The notes under the pieces were generated by a model. That model was not told the DNA's origin. It made no database searches and saw only the letters and a list, made by a program, of their open reading frames with translations. A DNA stretch of 64,000 nucleotides. Source: Anisakis pegreffii (taxonomy: Eukaryota > Nematoda > Chromadorea > Rhabditida > Anisakidae). The stretch lies in assembly GCA_035041965.1 (NCBI GenBank), contig JAPYMA010000771.1:62001-126000 (forward strand), read 5' to 3'. Position numbers and translations under genes: made by a program. Positions 21,572-35,014 of the stretch are shown piece by piece; position 1 is the stretch's first letter; the number at the start of each line of letters is the position of its first letter.

Positions 21572-24500
21572 TCAAGTTGAATAGGTTCTCGATCGAGGAC
21601 TTTTAGAGTGTAGCTGAGGGAATATTTTCTCGAAGCGATTATCCGGGAACACGGTGACTAATAATCGCTCGAAGAGCACATACAACAGACGACGATTCAA
21701 TCGCTGATTCTGAAGTGCATCCGAGATGTTACTTATACCCAAATTGGTCGTTTCAGCGCCAATAAACAAGCGCAATTCGTCCGGTAAAGCGCCGAGCAAT
21801 AAAGCTCTCGCCAAGAGACGTGTCCTCAGTTGCGCTGCATGTCCACGACACTCACTGCTATCAGCCAGCTGACCACCAGGCCACAGTGAATTCCTCAAAT
21901 ATTTCACTCGTTCAATAAAATGTCACTACTCACTAGCAGCCAACAATTAAATAGTAAAATAAACCTAAACGCAACCAAATATTGTGCAACTTGTTGTTGT
22001 GATGTTAACCACTGAACAATATCGATGATCTTTCGGTTTATCGATGAACCCATCGTTGCGTGTACGAATTGCCTTAACAAAGCCACTAAACGCCTTCGGA
22101 ACCAAGCATTTCGACCTCTCACACCGAATACTTCATCAATCATTAACACGAGCACTCTCAATGGTATACTTTCCATCCATTGCTTCAATATTATTATTAT
22201 CATTATCAGACCATAACTGGCGAGTAACAATAAATATATTTTTCTATTCAACCAATAAATAATCGAAAAGCACCAACAAAACTAACCTGATCACTAATCG
22301 CTGCAGCTACACGATTCGAATCCACTGCAACGCCACTATTCAAATTGCTCGAATTCTGTAAATTAAAAATATCTTGAGTAGAATGTTAAAGAAATTCGGT
22401 AGAATGTGAATATTTGCTCTCTTAAGTAAAAACAATAAAATCTCATTAATTACACTTTATTTTATCAGCGCCCTCTAGAGAGTCGACATTCGGCTTCAAA
22501 TTGCTGTTGTTAAACGGAAAAGCATCCGCGCAAGGTTATGGCCAAGCATATACGCTTGCGCCTAGATATAAGTCTGTTTAGTTGTGCACATCATTGAACT
22601 ATACCGAAATGGGCTGCGAAGAAGAGCCAATGATTTGTTGTGCAGCTTTATTCAAGCCATCACCCATTCTCGTGACACCTCCGTAGACCGAATCCGGCAC
22701 AGCCGTCACTGCATTACCAAACACTCGCACACCGTACTTGATCGGGTCGAACATGGCGTTCACAAGCTATTACATCTTCTCATATTATCAGATCTCATAT
22801 TTCATGAATCAATTCAATAACAAACCTTCTTCGATAAACCTTCTCGTTCACCAACGTAATCTTTCTGACTCAAAAAACTAAAAATAATTTGTTCCAAGCC
22901 TGGATTCGCACTCAAAACCGACCGTTTCAAAATACTCTGCAAAAGAATATTTTCATCAATCACTCAATTGCCATGTTGACTGGTTTGTTAACATAAAGTT
23001 TGATGTAATAATGATATTAGTCTACGATTGAAACAATCATCACTCATTACCATTGAACAATTAAATGGTAATGATTGAAAACAATGATGATGCTTGAATC
23101 AAAAGAAGTAAAATTACAATTATATTTGAAATGGGTAGACTTAAAACAAGATATAACATCAATCATTATTTCCATCCACTAAAGCACACTCACCATCATG
23201 AATATATTAAGAGCTTTGGTACGTTTCTCCAAGAAATGCGAATCCAAATTGTTGAACGTTTTTTTGCCAGGAAATGAAAGATTATTCAATTTCGGATACT
23301 GCAAACTTTTTTGATACTGTTGTTCACGGAGAAAAAAATTTTTTGCATAACCATTTTAAGGATAATTATTTTTAGTTGGACTATGTGAACAGTAACAGTG
23401 ATACTTAGTATTGTGATGTTATTGGTGGGTATGAAGATAAGATAAACAACACTAATAATAACATTTGAATAGTGACGGAACCTTAGATTGTATTAATGAA
23501 TGAAGCGTATGAAATTCAGAATATCTTCTAAGCACGTTCCATCCCGATAAGCATTTACCATTAGCATCGATGCGTGATACGCGTACATTATATAGTGCGA
23601 ATGTCTGCTTGCCTTGCTGACCGATACCCAACGTTTCAATATGTACATGGATTCCTTCTTCTAGTTTACCCGCTTGTTTGTCACTCTGAAATACAACGAC
23701 TGGCACTTTTTAGAATTGTCTATATTCGCCTGAACAGGTCCATGGCAAATTTACGCACTTGCCTGAACACGCATGGCCTCGATCTATGCAAAACCGTCTT
23801 TCACAATGCACGCGACCCAACAAAGTAAAAAAGTGCCCAATGATTGTAACCCGTATGAATAAACAAACGAAATGAACCTCATCAAAGGCGGGATTCGTTG
23901 AACTGGTTACAGCACCTTCATCACTTCCACCAGAATAATTCGTTTCAGATTCTTCTGAGTTGATGCCTAATTCAGCCAACATTTTCACGTAGAGAACATC
24001 CTTTTTGAAACTGGCGTAGAAACGCTCATCCTTAAACATTTATAACAATAACAATTATAAATAATATAATCAAATGAACTTACATCTCTCAAAATCTCAG
24101 TGATTTTCTCTTGTATTCGTTCAAACCAAATATCTGGAGATTCATCGTTGCGAAGTAACGACAAGAAACGATTCACAATAGCGTCATCTAATGAAACTCG
24201 CGTAATTGCCTGCAATGTTTCATTACTCAATATATTTCACCTTATTATATCATAACTTTTATTTTCCAATTTGCTTATTGCACTTTTCATCACCGTCAAT
24301 TCTTTGAATTTAATTTTTTTAAAACGTCATTCCTGAGTTTCTTCGATCAGCGTTAAGAAATTATTCGACTAAAACTTTGTAAAAATAAATGAAATTGTGA
24401 ACTTGTTTAAAGAAAGAAACTGATTGATGCATAGGCTTCGGAGCTTAAATTGAATCCGTTCAGCTTGGAAACAGAAGGGATCATGCATTATAATCACTCA

Positions 24501-26468
24501 CCTCTTGTGACAAATACTGATGAAACAAGAAGTAAGCTGCCTCTTTGATTGTCTCATAAACATCACGTTCCATTGTTTCACCGATCGCTAAGCCACGTTG
24601 CTGATGCTCAACAGACACTTTAAAACCCTCAATAAATAATCATCTATAGCTCACGAACAAATGCAGCAATTAAGAGAACAGCACTGAAACTGAAACAACA
24701 TTAACCTCAATAGCCAAATAGCAATCGATAAGATTTTGGCCACCGACAGATGCCAAAAAGTCGGTGAAATAAGTGACACCAATATTATTGGTGAGCACCA
24801 CATAGATAGGTAATTGTACAAGGGCATTGTTATCGTTCGCACTCGACGAAGGTAACTGAAATGCATCGAATGAAACATGTGACTCTCGAGGCAGTAGCAC
24901 TAACCAGAGTGTGCGGTTCGGAGACAACTGGTGTGCACGTTAAACGCTCCATTCGACGTCGTATCACGCCGTCCACATACTCGATACTGGCCAACTGCTG
25001 CTTGACGAGCACACCTGAACACGTCACACATCAACCTCAGTATCAGCAGTAAGCAATCGAACCTTGTTCACCGCCTGTATCTTTCGCACGCAACGCAGCA
25101 GCCTCTTCACAAAGCGATTCCAGTACAGCTTCCAACTCTTGTACATCTTTGCTCGTTTCTAATGTTGTTATAAAATCCTCGGATCTCAACTGTACTTCGC
25201 TTAACTAAAGTAATCTTATAATTTTGAACGCGATATTTGATTGCATTAACCAGTGGATAATCAAAGATACGGATAAAGATAAGCACTTACCAACCAAACA
25301 ATAATATGATTGATATAATCCGGATCACTGAACATATCCAAAACAGGTAACACTATACGACGAACGGTTATTTCTCGAATCAAAAAGCGCAATGGACGTG
25401 AACGAAAATCCTCATTTGGCATCAACAAATACAACAGAATATCGGTGACATCGTGCAAATATGCTTGAAATGCATAAAACAATATTATTATCACCAAACG
25501 TATTCAATTACAAATTTCTCACCGTTCTCATATTGTGGCGTTGTTGACACTAGATCCCTACAGTAACACTTCTCCATTTCCAGTTCCAAGTCAAAGAATT
25601 TCGTCTCTAATTCATCATTTGTGTAATTTACGCCCGAAACCGATTGTGCGTGCTCCTTGAAGTATTATCAATGATAACGAGAATAATTATATAAAATAAT
25701 AAATGATAATCTAACTTTCGCCTTTCTGTAGAGTCGCAAATGTGATGCAAAATCGTCGACAATGTGCTGCGTTAGAAGCGGTACAAAATCCACCTTGCGA
25801 ATACTAAATAAGTAAGTTATACGTAATAATAATAGTAAATAATAATGATCCATCTAAAAACAACAACCAACCACGAACCACTGTGAAAATGCAGCAATTG
25901 TTCTTCTTATGGATCGTTTCAAACTCTCCTTGAACAACTGATCAGGCGTGATTGTACCATACCAGCAATCAACGAAATCACGCATCACATAGCCAAGTAT
26001 CTACAATGAGAGTAATAATAACGATAATGGCAATTAACAAGCATAACGATAAACCTGTTCCAAGATGGGATCGAGAACGGGTGACTGTGCCATAGAATGT
26101 TCTTGCTCATATGCGGATTTATCTGCGAAACGTTCCGGATTTGCGATGAAGCGAGGAATACCCGACGAGAAGTGGTATTGTTTGGCGATGAAATCGAAAT
26201 CTTTTATTAACTGATCTGATTTATCATTGCCAACTTTCAGGATCAATGCAATGAAACTGAAATTAATTAATCTCTACATGAAGTAGCATGCTACAACACT
26301 GAAGAAGTATATGCTAAGAGAAACAACCAGCAAAATTATGCCTTACCCAATAACCAGACATAAAATTACCGATAAAACCGTCCCCAATGCAGAAACTCCA
26401 AATGAACTCAGAAATAAAGCAGCGGCCAATAAGCCATAAAACCTCCACGAAACACTCAATATATCCAT
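21572..26468 (-). CDS. SNX13: Sorting nexin of the SNX13 type (TM, PXA, RGS, PX, Nexin-C), multi-exon
   Basis: A membrane-anchored regulator of endosomal trafficking; SNX13-family proteins bind phosphoinositides through PX and tether ER/endosome membranes. Exon 1 (26347-26468) begins MDILSVSW and encodes a hydrophobic anchor that continues across the junction (VILCLVIGFIALI). The next exons are 26055-26256, 25879-26000 and 25716-25803, and phases match at each join. The PXA domain shows RDFVDCWYGTIT, LLTQHIVDDFASHLRLYRKA and MFSDPDYINHIIVWL. The RGS-like domain lies at about 24,930-24,020 and ends RFLSLLRNDESPDIW and FKDERFYASF. PX is at about 23,700-23,220 (RRYSEFHTLHSLI, FPGKKTFNNLDSHFLEKR). 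Nexin-C is at about 22,220-21,590 (IPLRVLVLMIDEVFGVRGRN, LPDELRLFIGAETT, QNQRLNRRLLYVLFERLL). The order matches vertebrate SNX13; the C-terminal tail is shorter. Middle exon boundaries are approximate. Confidence 0.92.
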
Positions 26469-26990
26469 TCGTTGCAATCACCAAACAACAATGATTATTC
26501 TTCAACACATTTATCAATTACTCATAAATGTGTCTGAAAAAACGAACACAAAAACAACTTCGTCACTGAACACGAATTAGCGCATTTGCTTATCGAAGAA
26601 ATAATTTGTAAAACCGTCATTTTATCAGCGGTATTCTGACTGCTGCTGCTGATACCATATTACTGTGTTGCTCTTATAACATCCATAACATTATAACTCT
26701 TATAACACTTACAACATCAATAAACACATAATGAAAATTCCTCATCTATTACCAAAGAATTGCGTTGTGGATGTTTAACGAAACCACTTCCAGCTATCTG
26801 AAACGCCACTGATGACAACAAAGATTTACTTCATTAAGCATTTATTGGCATCTTGTCGAATCAAAAAATATTCGGCGACAGCATTCAAAGCGAGAAATGA
26901 CATACAAGCAAAGCAACAAACAATAAAAATTCTAAACACACGAATTACAATAACAACAATATGAAATGAAAATAAGCATTTAGATTCTTG
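26469..26990. other. 522-bp spacer between LMF2 stop and SNX13 start
   Basis: Both neighbours are transcribed leftward. A minus-strand AATAAA (reverse complement at 26841-26846) lies about 145 bp after the LMF2 stop and is a candidate poly(A) signal. No coding sequence or clear trans-splice acceptor was seen next to the SNX13 ATG. Confidence 0.5.
26841..26846 (-). terminator. Candidate poly(A) signal of LMF2
   Basis: TTTATT on the + strand reads AATAAA on the - strand, about 145 bases downstream of the LMF2 stop codon. Confidence 0.4.
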
Positions 26991-27947
26991 TTAATTAAAC
27001 AACTTCATTGTGATCATAGCCATTAGATGTGCGATTAGTAACGAATAGATTAACCATGCTGGATCATATTCTCGTACGTACAAATGTACACTCTTCAATA
27101 GTCCTTCCAAACGCTTATTCTCATTGTTGAAACGGAATTTCTCCTGAAAAAAAACAACAACAAAAAAACACCTGACCAAATAATAGGCATCCCCAATTGG
27201 ATAGTGTACACTTGACTGCTGATTTAGAACTTTCAGAAACCCTTTGAAAACTTTTAAATCAACCAACTACCTGAGAAACGAATGAGATAAATGTGCAAAA
27301 TTGAACGAATAACAACAGCAATAATAATAATAATATTATTATTGACAACAACAATAAGTAACCTTAAGAAGAAAACCATTTTCCTGAAGATAATATCTCA
27401 CATTCGGATCATCCTTCGTTATCGGTGGCATATATTCTTCTTGTAAATCACGCCTCCAGTAGTTCACTGGCCATTCACCTCTAAACGAATGCAAGTTGAC
27501 GTTAACAACACCAATAATGCACTACAAATAATTTCGTGACTAAACAACAAACGCACTGCTTATTTGGTGCCGTATAATGATACAGATAAAGCTGTGCGCG
27601 GATGAACTTCGGTAATTTGTGCTCGAATGGATATCGATCCATTAAATACGTCACTGCAAATTATTTATTAGCAAATCATACGAAATGATATGTTCATAAA
27701 CATATCATAAGCTTATAGATATATGAAAGAATAACAATAATGATTTAATAATAATCATAATGTAATAACGATATATAATAAAAAGATAAATAATAATCAA
27801 ACCTTCGGTATTGTTACGCAGTAAGTGATGAACCAACGAGATGAAGAAGGGATTGTGCTGATAAGCACCTAACGCAGCAAACCACATCTGCCAGTCCAGA
27901 CGTGGCTGATGCGGCACTGAAGCAGATAACACTTATTCAATGCGTTG

Positions 27948-27991
<44 letters not shown>

Positions 27992-30900
27992 CATAAACGA
28001 TTGAACGACAGCATGAATGCTAACAATGAGAAGATCAATAATAATGAACATATATAAACAAACGTATGAATCGCGGTTTTGCATCCAACTTCAAAGGTTT
28101 TGCATAGAAATTGAACGGAACCCAAGGACCATTTGGCTCGTACGCACCCTCAACAATCACTTCTGGTCGACCATACAAACCAGTCATCCTTCAGTTTATT
28201 TATTTCTCACTCATATTTATAACTTAACCAAAGATAATTGATAGCAATTCATTTTTAAATCACTTAATGAAAGCAAATGTTGAGTATAGTATTCATTACT
28301 TAGAATAAAACTAACGAACCGTCTGAAAAGACCGTAAGCGTGCGTCAGCTGATAGTTATTTGACCATTCGTACAAGGATTTTGCTTGTGATGGTACCACG
28401 CTCTTCGCAGACTCACTCAACGACGCAAATGGTGACTGCAAATATAATAAAGAGACATTAATCATAATGAAAGAGAAATGCTCTTTTCACGATACAATAA
28501 AAGTCTGAGCAGAGCACTTCGTGACCGCTAAACCATTAACGCTCTTGAATGATGGCATTGCATTACACTGATATTGTTAGTTATACTAACAAAAATATGA
28601 TTTCAAATCAATGTTTCAGAACACATTCACTGAATAAATTAAATAGCTATACCAAACTGATTGCAAAGAATAATGAGCCGATAAAGGTCACATAAACCAA
28701 ATGAATAAATGCACGCCAACGACAAACGTGCTCCTCTGTCCAATACCTCAATTTTTTCAATGCTCAAAATCAAATTATATAAAATCATTCCATTTTTCAT
28801 CTATAAAGCATTAAAACTTAATGAGCGAAATCATGTCTTTGAACAGCGCACACGAGGGATTTTAACCGAGAAATACTGACTAACTAAACTAACGAATTTT
28901 AAAGTAATAAACATCATTGGCTGTCTAAATGTAGATTTGTAAAGAAATGATAAATACAAATAAATTTGCCGTTTGTATTAACGAAACCATTCAGTGCGCT
29001 GGTGATCAGTATTCGCCCAATGATTAAAAGAACTCTGAACAAAATTTTAAAGAAACAAATAAAATGAATAAAAGACTAACCTAATTATAGCAGTAATAAC
29101 CTCCAAAATATATGCCACAATTCCTATATAAAGTAAATACAGCACTGACCAATCAACAAATGAAGCGAATCCCCTACGTGAGAATGCTAAAATTAACAAA
29201 CTAGATACTTTCTAATCTGAATTAAAAGGCCAGAAGAAAAAAAAACTCCACCCATGGAGTCCAACCCTGACCAGTGACCGTATCTTACAAGTCCAATACC
29301 CACAACACTATCACTCCAACAATTTCGATCTCACTTTGAAATGCATTCCAGAATGATTACAACTTTCATCACGATTTCTCGGAACGACGCGGCTGGCAAA
29401 CGGATGGGATAAGGGGTACATGAGCCAATGTGCTCTACTCTGCATGGAAAGATTTTCGACATATCCAAACAATAGAACTGCTTCTTCTTAACGATCACCT
29501 ATACTGATCTTTAGCCTCACATTAGTTAACAGTGTTAACAATCCATTTGCAAACCTCAATTCAATGAATAAATGAAATCATCTCAGAGCAAAGGCAACGT
29601 AATGAACAACTAACCAATTTTTGTCGTCAATTGATATGGTTTATATTTTATGTCGAAATATTTACCAAAATAAAACAACGATGCAGTTATTACTAGAAAC
29701 GTTATCACTCTTCTCAGCCACTTGATAATATTTTCGAACTTCCTCCCGAGATTTCGTGTTGCTATCAAATCAACCAATTACGCAAATAATCACAACAATT
29801 ATTTCAAATAAATGAACAACAAAAATAATCAGCTCACAGAAATTGAATTCATCCGAATCGTTAAGCATCGCAACACAATGAAGTGCATAAATCGCATTAA
29901 AGAAATTATAATTTCCAGTCATCATTATTAATAACATTAGCATAACCTTCAATGCATTTATTAGCATATTTCTCCGGTCATTACAGAAACAATGAATCAA
30001 TAATAAAGACAAACAGGATAATGATTTTTGCATTGGATTTAAAAGATACACGACAAAAACAATTACATATCAACTAATATGGTAACATCGATGGAAACGA
30101 TTACTAGTAAGGATAATTGAACTTAAAATAATAATTAATAAACGAAAATTTACCTGTGGATAGAAGGCAAATGTCCGTAAAGCTTTGAAAGGCACCAAAA
30201 ACAATGGTGGTAAAATCATTTCAATATAGAACGTGGCGGCAACAGATAATCTTCTTAACCATTCGGGTGAATGATGCGCATAATATGCTATCCAAGTTGG
30301 TAGGCACTGACTTTCAAAGTGTATGTTCAATGCTACAATCATAATCATAAACAGCAACCTGAACGAATGAAACAGTAATAACAACAAACCAGTTAGACTC
30401 CACCACGCAGGACACTGACTCGTCAACTTGACAACCCCAGATGCATACATCAAACGAAAAACAAGCCATCGAATCAAGAAGATCGATATGTTATCTGTTG
30501 ACGATGATGAACCAATCAAAGGCATTCGTGCCAATAAACAACACAGTGCTCCCGCTTCAAGCAATAGTGTATCCCATTGGAACCATAGAAATGTATCACC
30601 AACCTCAAATTTTTTATTATAACAATAATAATACAATGACAATGACAATGATAACAATAACTGTTATGATAAAAATAAAATAATAGTTGACACATTAAAT
30701 GAAATTAACCTGAAAAGCAGAAGAATGTATTAAGAATAACAAGAAATAAACGATAGCGTTTCGGAACGTATCAAATAATATCGATAAACTCGCTAATAAA
30801 ATGCCAAAAATAACAGCTATTTGAAGTGCATAGGATGGAGCAACTCGAAATCTATTTATTATGAATGGTAATATTGTCAACTCAGTACGAGTTGCCTTAC

Positions 30901-31517
30901 ATGATTTTTCATCTGCAAAATAATAATGAAGAGCAGTAATAAGACAGCATAAACACTCAACAGTGATAATAACAATTAAAACAGGTCATGAAAAACGGAT
31001 AACTTAACGAGCTCAGGGTGTTTAAAATAAGTATGAAAATAATAATAATCGCATTAATAACAAACAAATTCTCAACGAAACATTTCAAACATTACCACAA
31101 TTTAGCTTCGATGCAATTGGTAAAAGACCATTCTCTCCATACAGTCCTATAAATAAAAGCCTTCAAAAAATTAATATTACAATGAGAAAATTCATTTCCG
31201 CGTTTGATTCTAGGCTACTTCTTAACCATAAACTTTGTTTCAAATGCTATGTAAAGGAGCAATTTGATCAGCCATTTTTTTGCTTTGATAAGAGCAATTT
31301 CTAGCCACTTCGAATCATTATCTACGAAATCTAGAATGAAAAAAAGGTACAAAAATCCCAGAAGGATATAAAAAATAAAACCCAAATCCATCTTTCCGTT
31401 AATTTCTATTAGCAAATTACAACCTGGTATTTGCCAATAGAGTGATGTGAAAGCAACCAAATACACAAACGAATGTCCAACCAAAAGGATCTTTTTCACT
31501 TGTTCGGTTTTCATCAT
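26991..31517 (-). CDS. LMF2: Lipase maturation factor family, LMF2-like multi-pass ER membrane protein, multi-exon
   Basis: LMF proteins are ER membrane proteins; LMF1 is needed to fold and activate secreted lipases, and LMF2 is its less-studied paralogue. Exon 1 (31424-31517) begins MMKTEQ and ends in LYWQIPG. It joins in phase to [17 protein letters not shown] (about 31,100-31,155). Later exons carry [40 protein letters not shown] and PAWWSLTG, then [44 protein letters not shown] and [17 protein letters not shown]. The family's DUF1222 hallmark [17 protein letters not shown] is at about 27,930-27,860, then [14 protein letters not shown] near 27,450. The last exon ends in a hydrophobic segment ([15 protein letters not shown]) and stops at 26991. 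The QWDTLLLE and [13 protein letters not shown] wording fits LMF2 rather than LMF1. Boundaries between about 28,480 and 29,760 are uncertain. Confidence 0.93.
27948..27991. repeat. (ATT)n microsatellite in an LMF2 intron
   Basis: About 14 ATT units run uninterrupted, just upstream (in gene orientation) of the VPHQPRLDW exon. Confidence 0.95.
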
Positions 31518-31928
31518 TTACAGGTTCTTTTGTTCCGTTCGAATTCCCTCAATCCCACAGAACAATTATTTCAATAACAGATTATCTAAATAAGCGTTAT
31601 CTATAAGAACAACAACAGAGTATGCATGCCTTCACAATAACAAACGCGATTAAGAAAAGTTTCAGACAACCTAGCTGATGTGGAGGCTACATCACCAGGT
31701 GACGATAATCAGAACCGGATATCTCGAATATGTTTTGACTGCTGGTAAATCTATGCATCATGTTTTATTCTCCTGGACCAGCGCTACAAAATAAAATATA
31801 ATTTGCCCAGATCTATTCCCGTTAAATGGGTAAGAAATTCACATTTCCGAACACTTGTCAAATGAAAATCCGAATTTCGTCATTTGACGAAATGTCACTA
31901 CATTCACTCGAGTTCGCTGAGTTGCCAC
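31518..31928. other. Upstream flank of LMF2, ends in hAT target site
   Basis: No coding sequence and no clear acceptor beside the LMF2 ATG. The last eight bases, GTTGCCAC (31921-31928), are the left target duplication of the next element. Confidence 0.5.
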
Positions 31929-33135
31929 TAGGGTTTGTAAAATCCCGACGTTTATCAATCGCGGGATTGATTTTCGATCCCGGGATCGAGCAATTATTGA
32001 AATATTGATGCGCACATGTTTAAACACATTTTTTCGAATCACAATGTTCATTATTAATCAGGAAGGAGCTAAATCAACAAATTATTGAACAAATCCAAGG
32101 AACTAAGTATTCAAATTCAAATTAATATTTCACATAATGATGCCAATGATCATGCCGCAAGGGCATACTGCATATTCTATGCTAAGGCATCTTGTCATCT
32201 CGGGTCTAAGCTAATAACAGTACACTTGCATGTGAATGCGAAATTCTTGATTCTCAAACACTTATTTGCAATGCTTCAAGTCCATTTTCTCTCACGATCA
32301 GTGTTAGCGTCAGCTGAATTCTGCCGTTTCAGAAATCTCGATTTTTCACGAAAGAAATGCATCGCATGAATTATATCCTTTGAATTTTGAAAAAAATTAA
32401 AAGTTCAGAGTTTATCTAAAAAGTAAAAAAATATCCGCAATGGATTTTCATCGAGCCATCGAGCATTTACATATTTGATAATTTCGAAATCATGGGAATA
32501 TCTTGATATTCAAGATTAAGATCCTTTTGAGTGGAACAATTGTGCTCACTTCGACAATGAATTCTCACCATGAGTGAATTCAGCGAGAATTTATATACGT
32601 TTCGATTGGATGAAAATGTTTCCAAATAGCAAAGTAAAAAGACTTGCAGTCTTTGGAACATGCAGTTGAATTAACAGATGGAATATTGAAGCCGAACAAA
32701 TCTTGTGGGAGGAAACGACTCAAAATTTCGTTGAACTTTGTTCCTCTTGGTTTTTATTAGAAAATGTGATTATCTCTGTTAGTCTACATAAAAATCTATT
32801 CAGATGAGTGTGATATAAACTAATGGAGAGCAGAATAATCAGTTGAATATTCAATGAAATGTTACGTAAAAGTTCACCGAGCTGTCGTTGATCATGTCAT
32901 TCGTCCAAATTGCGTCTATTTTTCTTAGCTGAATATCAATGATAGAGGGCAAACAGCAAAGATAACTGCATATAAACTAGACGGGAATGATTAAGGTTTG
33001 TTTCAAGATGGGTTTACAATCACAATTCACACAAATTGATCTGTTTTATCAAATCCCGAAATCCCGGGATTTCTCAAAACTTAAATCCCGGGATTGGGAT
33101 CAGAACTGGAATTCCGGGATCCCGTGGAAACCCTA
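31929..33135. mobile_element. 1.2-kb non-autonomous hAT-like element, copy B
   Basis: Near-identical to copy A at 7582-8801 over its whole core, in the same orientation. Its ends are TAGGGTTTG and GGAAACCCTA. It is flanked by an exact 8-bp duplication GTTGCCAC (31921-31928 and 33136-33143). The left subterminal block of ATCCCGGGAT repeats is shorter than in copy A, and the right one has a small insertion. It has no transposase. Both insertions lie in targets starting GTTGCC. This copy lies in the spacer between the LMF2 start and the TRRAP stop. Confidence 0.88.
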
Positions 33136-33143
33136 GTTGCCAC

Positions 33144-34904
33144 ACGTTTCCTTGTAAAGCCCACCCGTCTGTAGAAAACCGATCAAATTTTCATTGGAAA
33201 TCATTTATTCATTAAGATGTCAAATTTTTGATAAGAATCAGCAAACTGAGAGCGTTAACATTTGAAGAAACAATGCGAATGAAGCATTCTAGGAATGTTT
33301 ATTACTTGGATTATTATTGATCAGTTCTGTCCTGGAACTTGAATGCGAATATTCGGAATAAGATACGGGTAATCGTGCAGTTTAGGTCAAGGAGAAAGGG
33401 ATGTAGTCTATAATACACACACAGAACATGCGTCAGCCATGGAGATATTGTACTACAGCTATTTCCTCATAATAACAACTGATTTCTCGAACGAGTAAAG
33501 AGCTAATTCTAGGTTCTCGATGTTGATGAGGTTATTAGGATTGTTCTTACTAACTCTTATCAACTTCGTTTGTTCTGGAGCTAGCGATAAAAACCAGTAT
33601 GACGGCTGTTAGTTTATTAGGTTTAACGTAGTTTGTAAATTACTGGAGAACGTAAACTTACAAATGAGTGGTCACTAAGCATTGTACTTAACTAAGTGGT
33701 ATTGATAGTGTAAACATTGCACTTTCCAATTTCCCAAAACATTATTTCGATAAAACTATTCAAATCAAAACATGAAGACGAACATATGGGAAATTCGAAA
33801 GATCCGAAAAATTTTACTCTTTTGTTCTTGCATTGTGTTAATGCAGAATATACTGGAGTGGTGGCTGTATCGATTGAAATTACGCTGTCAGACGACGGTA
33901 ATTGGAAGAATATTTCCTAATTCACTTTGTACCTCTATTGCATGTTTGCAAAAAATTTCAATAGCAAAAATTTATTAATACATTTCAGATTATATATAGA
34001 GATCAAGCAATAACAAAATATACATAAAATGAGTTGAATTTTCTCTTCAGAAAATAAATTAAACTCAATGAAACAAAATAAAGCATGAAATTTTAAAAAA
34101 TTGAACTGCATTAACTGCTTGAGTTTCTCCTCTGAATTCGACGTTTTATACACGGACCTATCGGGAATTTACCGCTCTGAATGCAACATTCTTAATGGAA
34201 ATGGACTGATGTTCTTTAGCAGAGCGATCATTTTTCGGAAAAAATGAACACATGGCAACACAACTATCATGAAAATATGAAAAGTTGGACAAAGGAATGA
34301 GGATCCGAATACGTAAAACTAAATACGAACAACGAAATTACATGATATACAAAAATGAAATTAGCTTGAAGCTATACAGTAACAATAACAATAATAGCGA
34401 TAAAAATAACAATACTAATAATTGTAATAATAATAATAATAACAATTATAGTAACAAGAACTCGGTTTCGGATATAACAACAAATTTGAATCATTTCGCA
34501 AATCATCAGTTTTGAACTATTTCGACAGAAACAATAAAACGGATATAATCACAAAATAACTCATCCATCAACAATTAATCTCGCAATTCACTACCACCCT
34601 ATGGTTATACGCTTCGCGGAAGCATTTTGAATTCATATTTTAAATATCAGTTCGGCTAAAATGCAGAACGAAAGGGCAGAAAGACTGTTGCAGGAAAACA
34701 AAAGTAACTATTTTTTGCGTTTGAAGAGATGATGAACTTCTTTGGTGGTTGGATAACAAATGAATTCTCTTTTTCTTTAAAAAGATTTGAAAATGTCAAA
34801 ATTGAGTAAAATAATAACTAAAAATTAAAACAACCAACAAACGAATACATTTACAATTATTACTTAATGATTTAACAAAGAGTCGGTGTATCAGATACAC
34901 TTCA
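33144..34904. other. Spacer between copy B and the TRRAP stop codon
   Basis: It holds the TRRAP 3' flank. Open frames at about 33,717-33,978 and 34,285-34,515 have no recognisable domain; the latter is AAT/AAC simple sequence. Confidence 0.5.
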
Positions 34905-35014
34905 TCAAAACCACGGATGCCAATTCGGATCCATACGTGATAAATTCTCCAGAGAACGTGCCGTTTGCGTTAGATTTGCGATGTTCTCTAATGCAGAATC
35001 GACATTTGAAACAC
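34905..35014 (-). other. TRRAP last exon, FATC tail
   Basis: The exon starts after a TTAAG acceptor at 35,015. It encodes a helix ENIANLTQTARSLENLSRM followed by DPNWHPWF and TGA. The DP-WHPW ending is the invariant FATC terminus of TRRAP/Tra1 proteins and fixes the reading frame and the 3' end of the gene. Confidence 0.95.

Noticed and set aside
27948..27991. ATT array considered as a CRISPR-like or satellite array
   Set aside because: A plain trinucleotide microsatellite without spacers.
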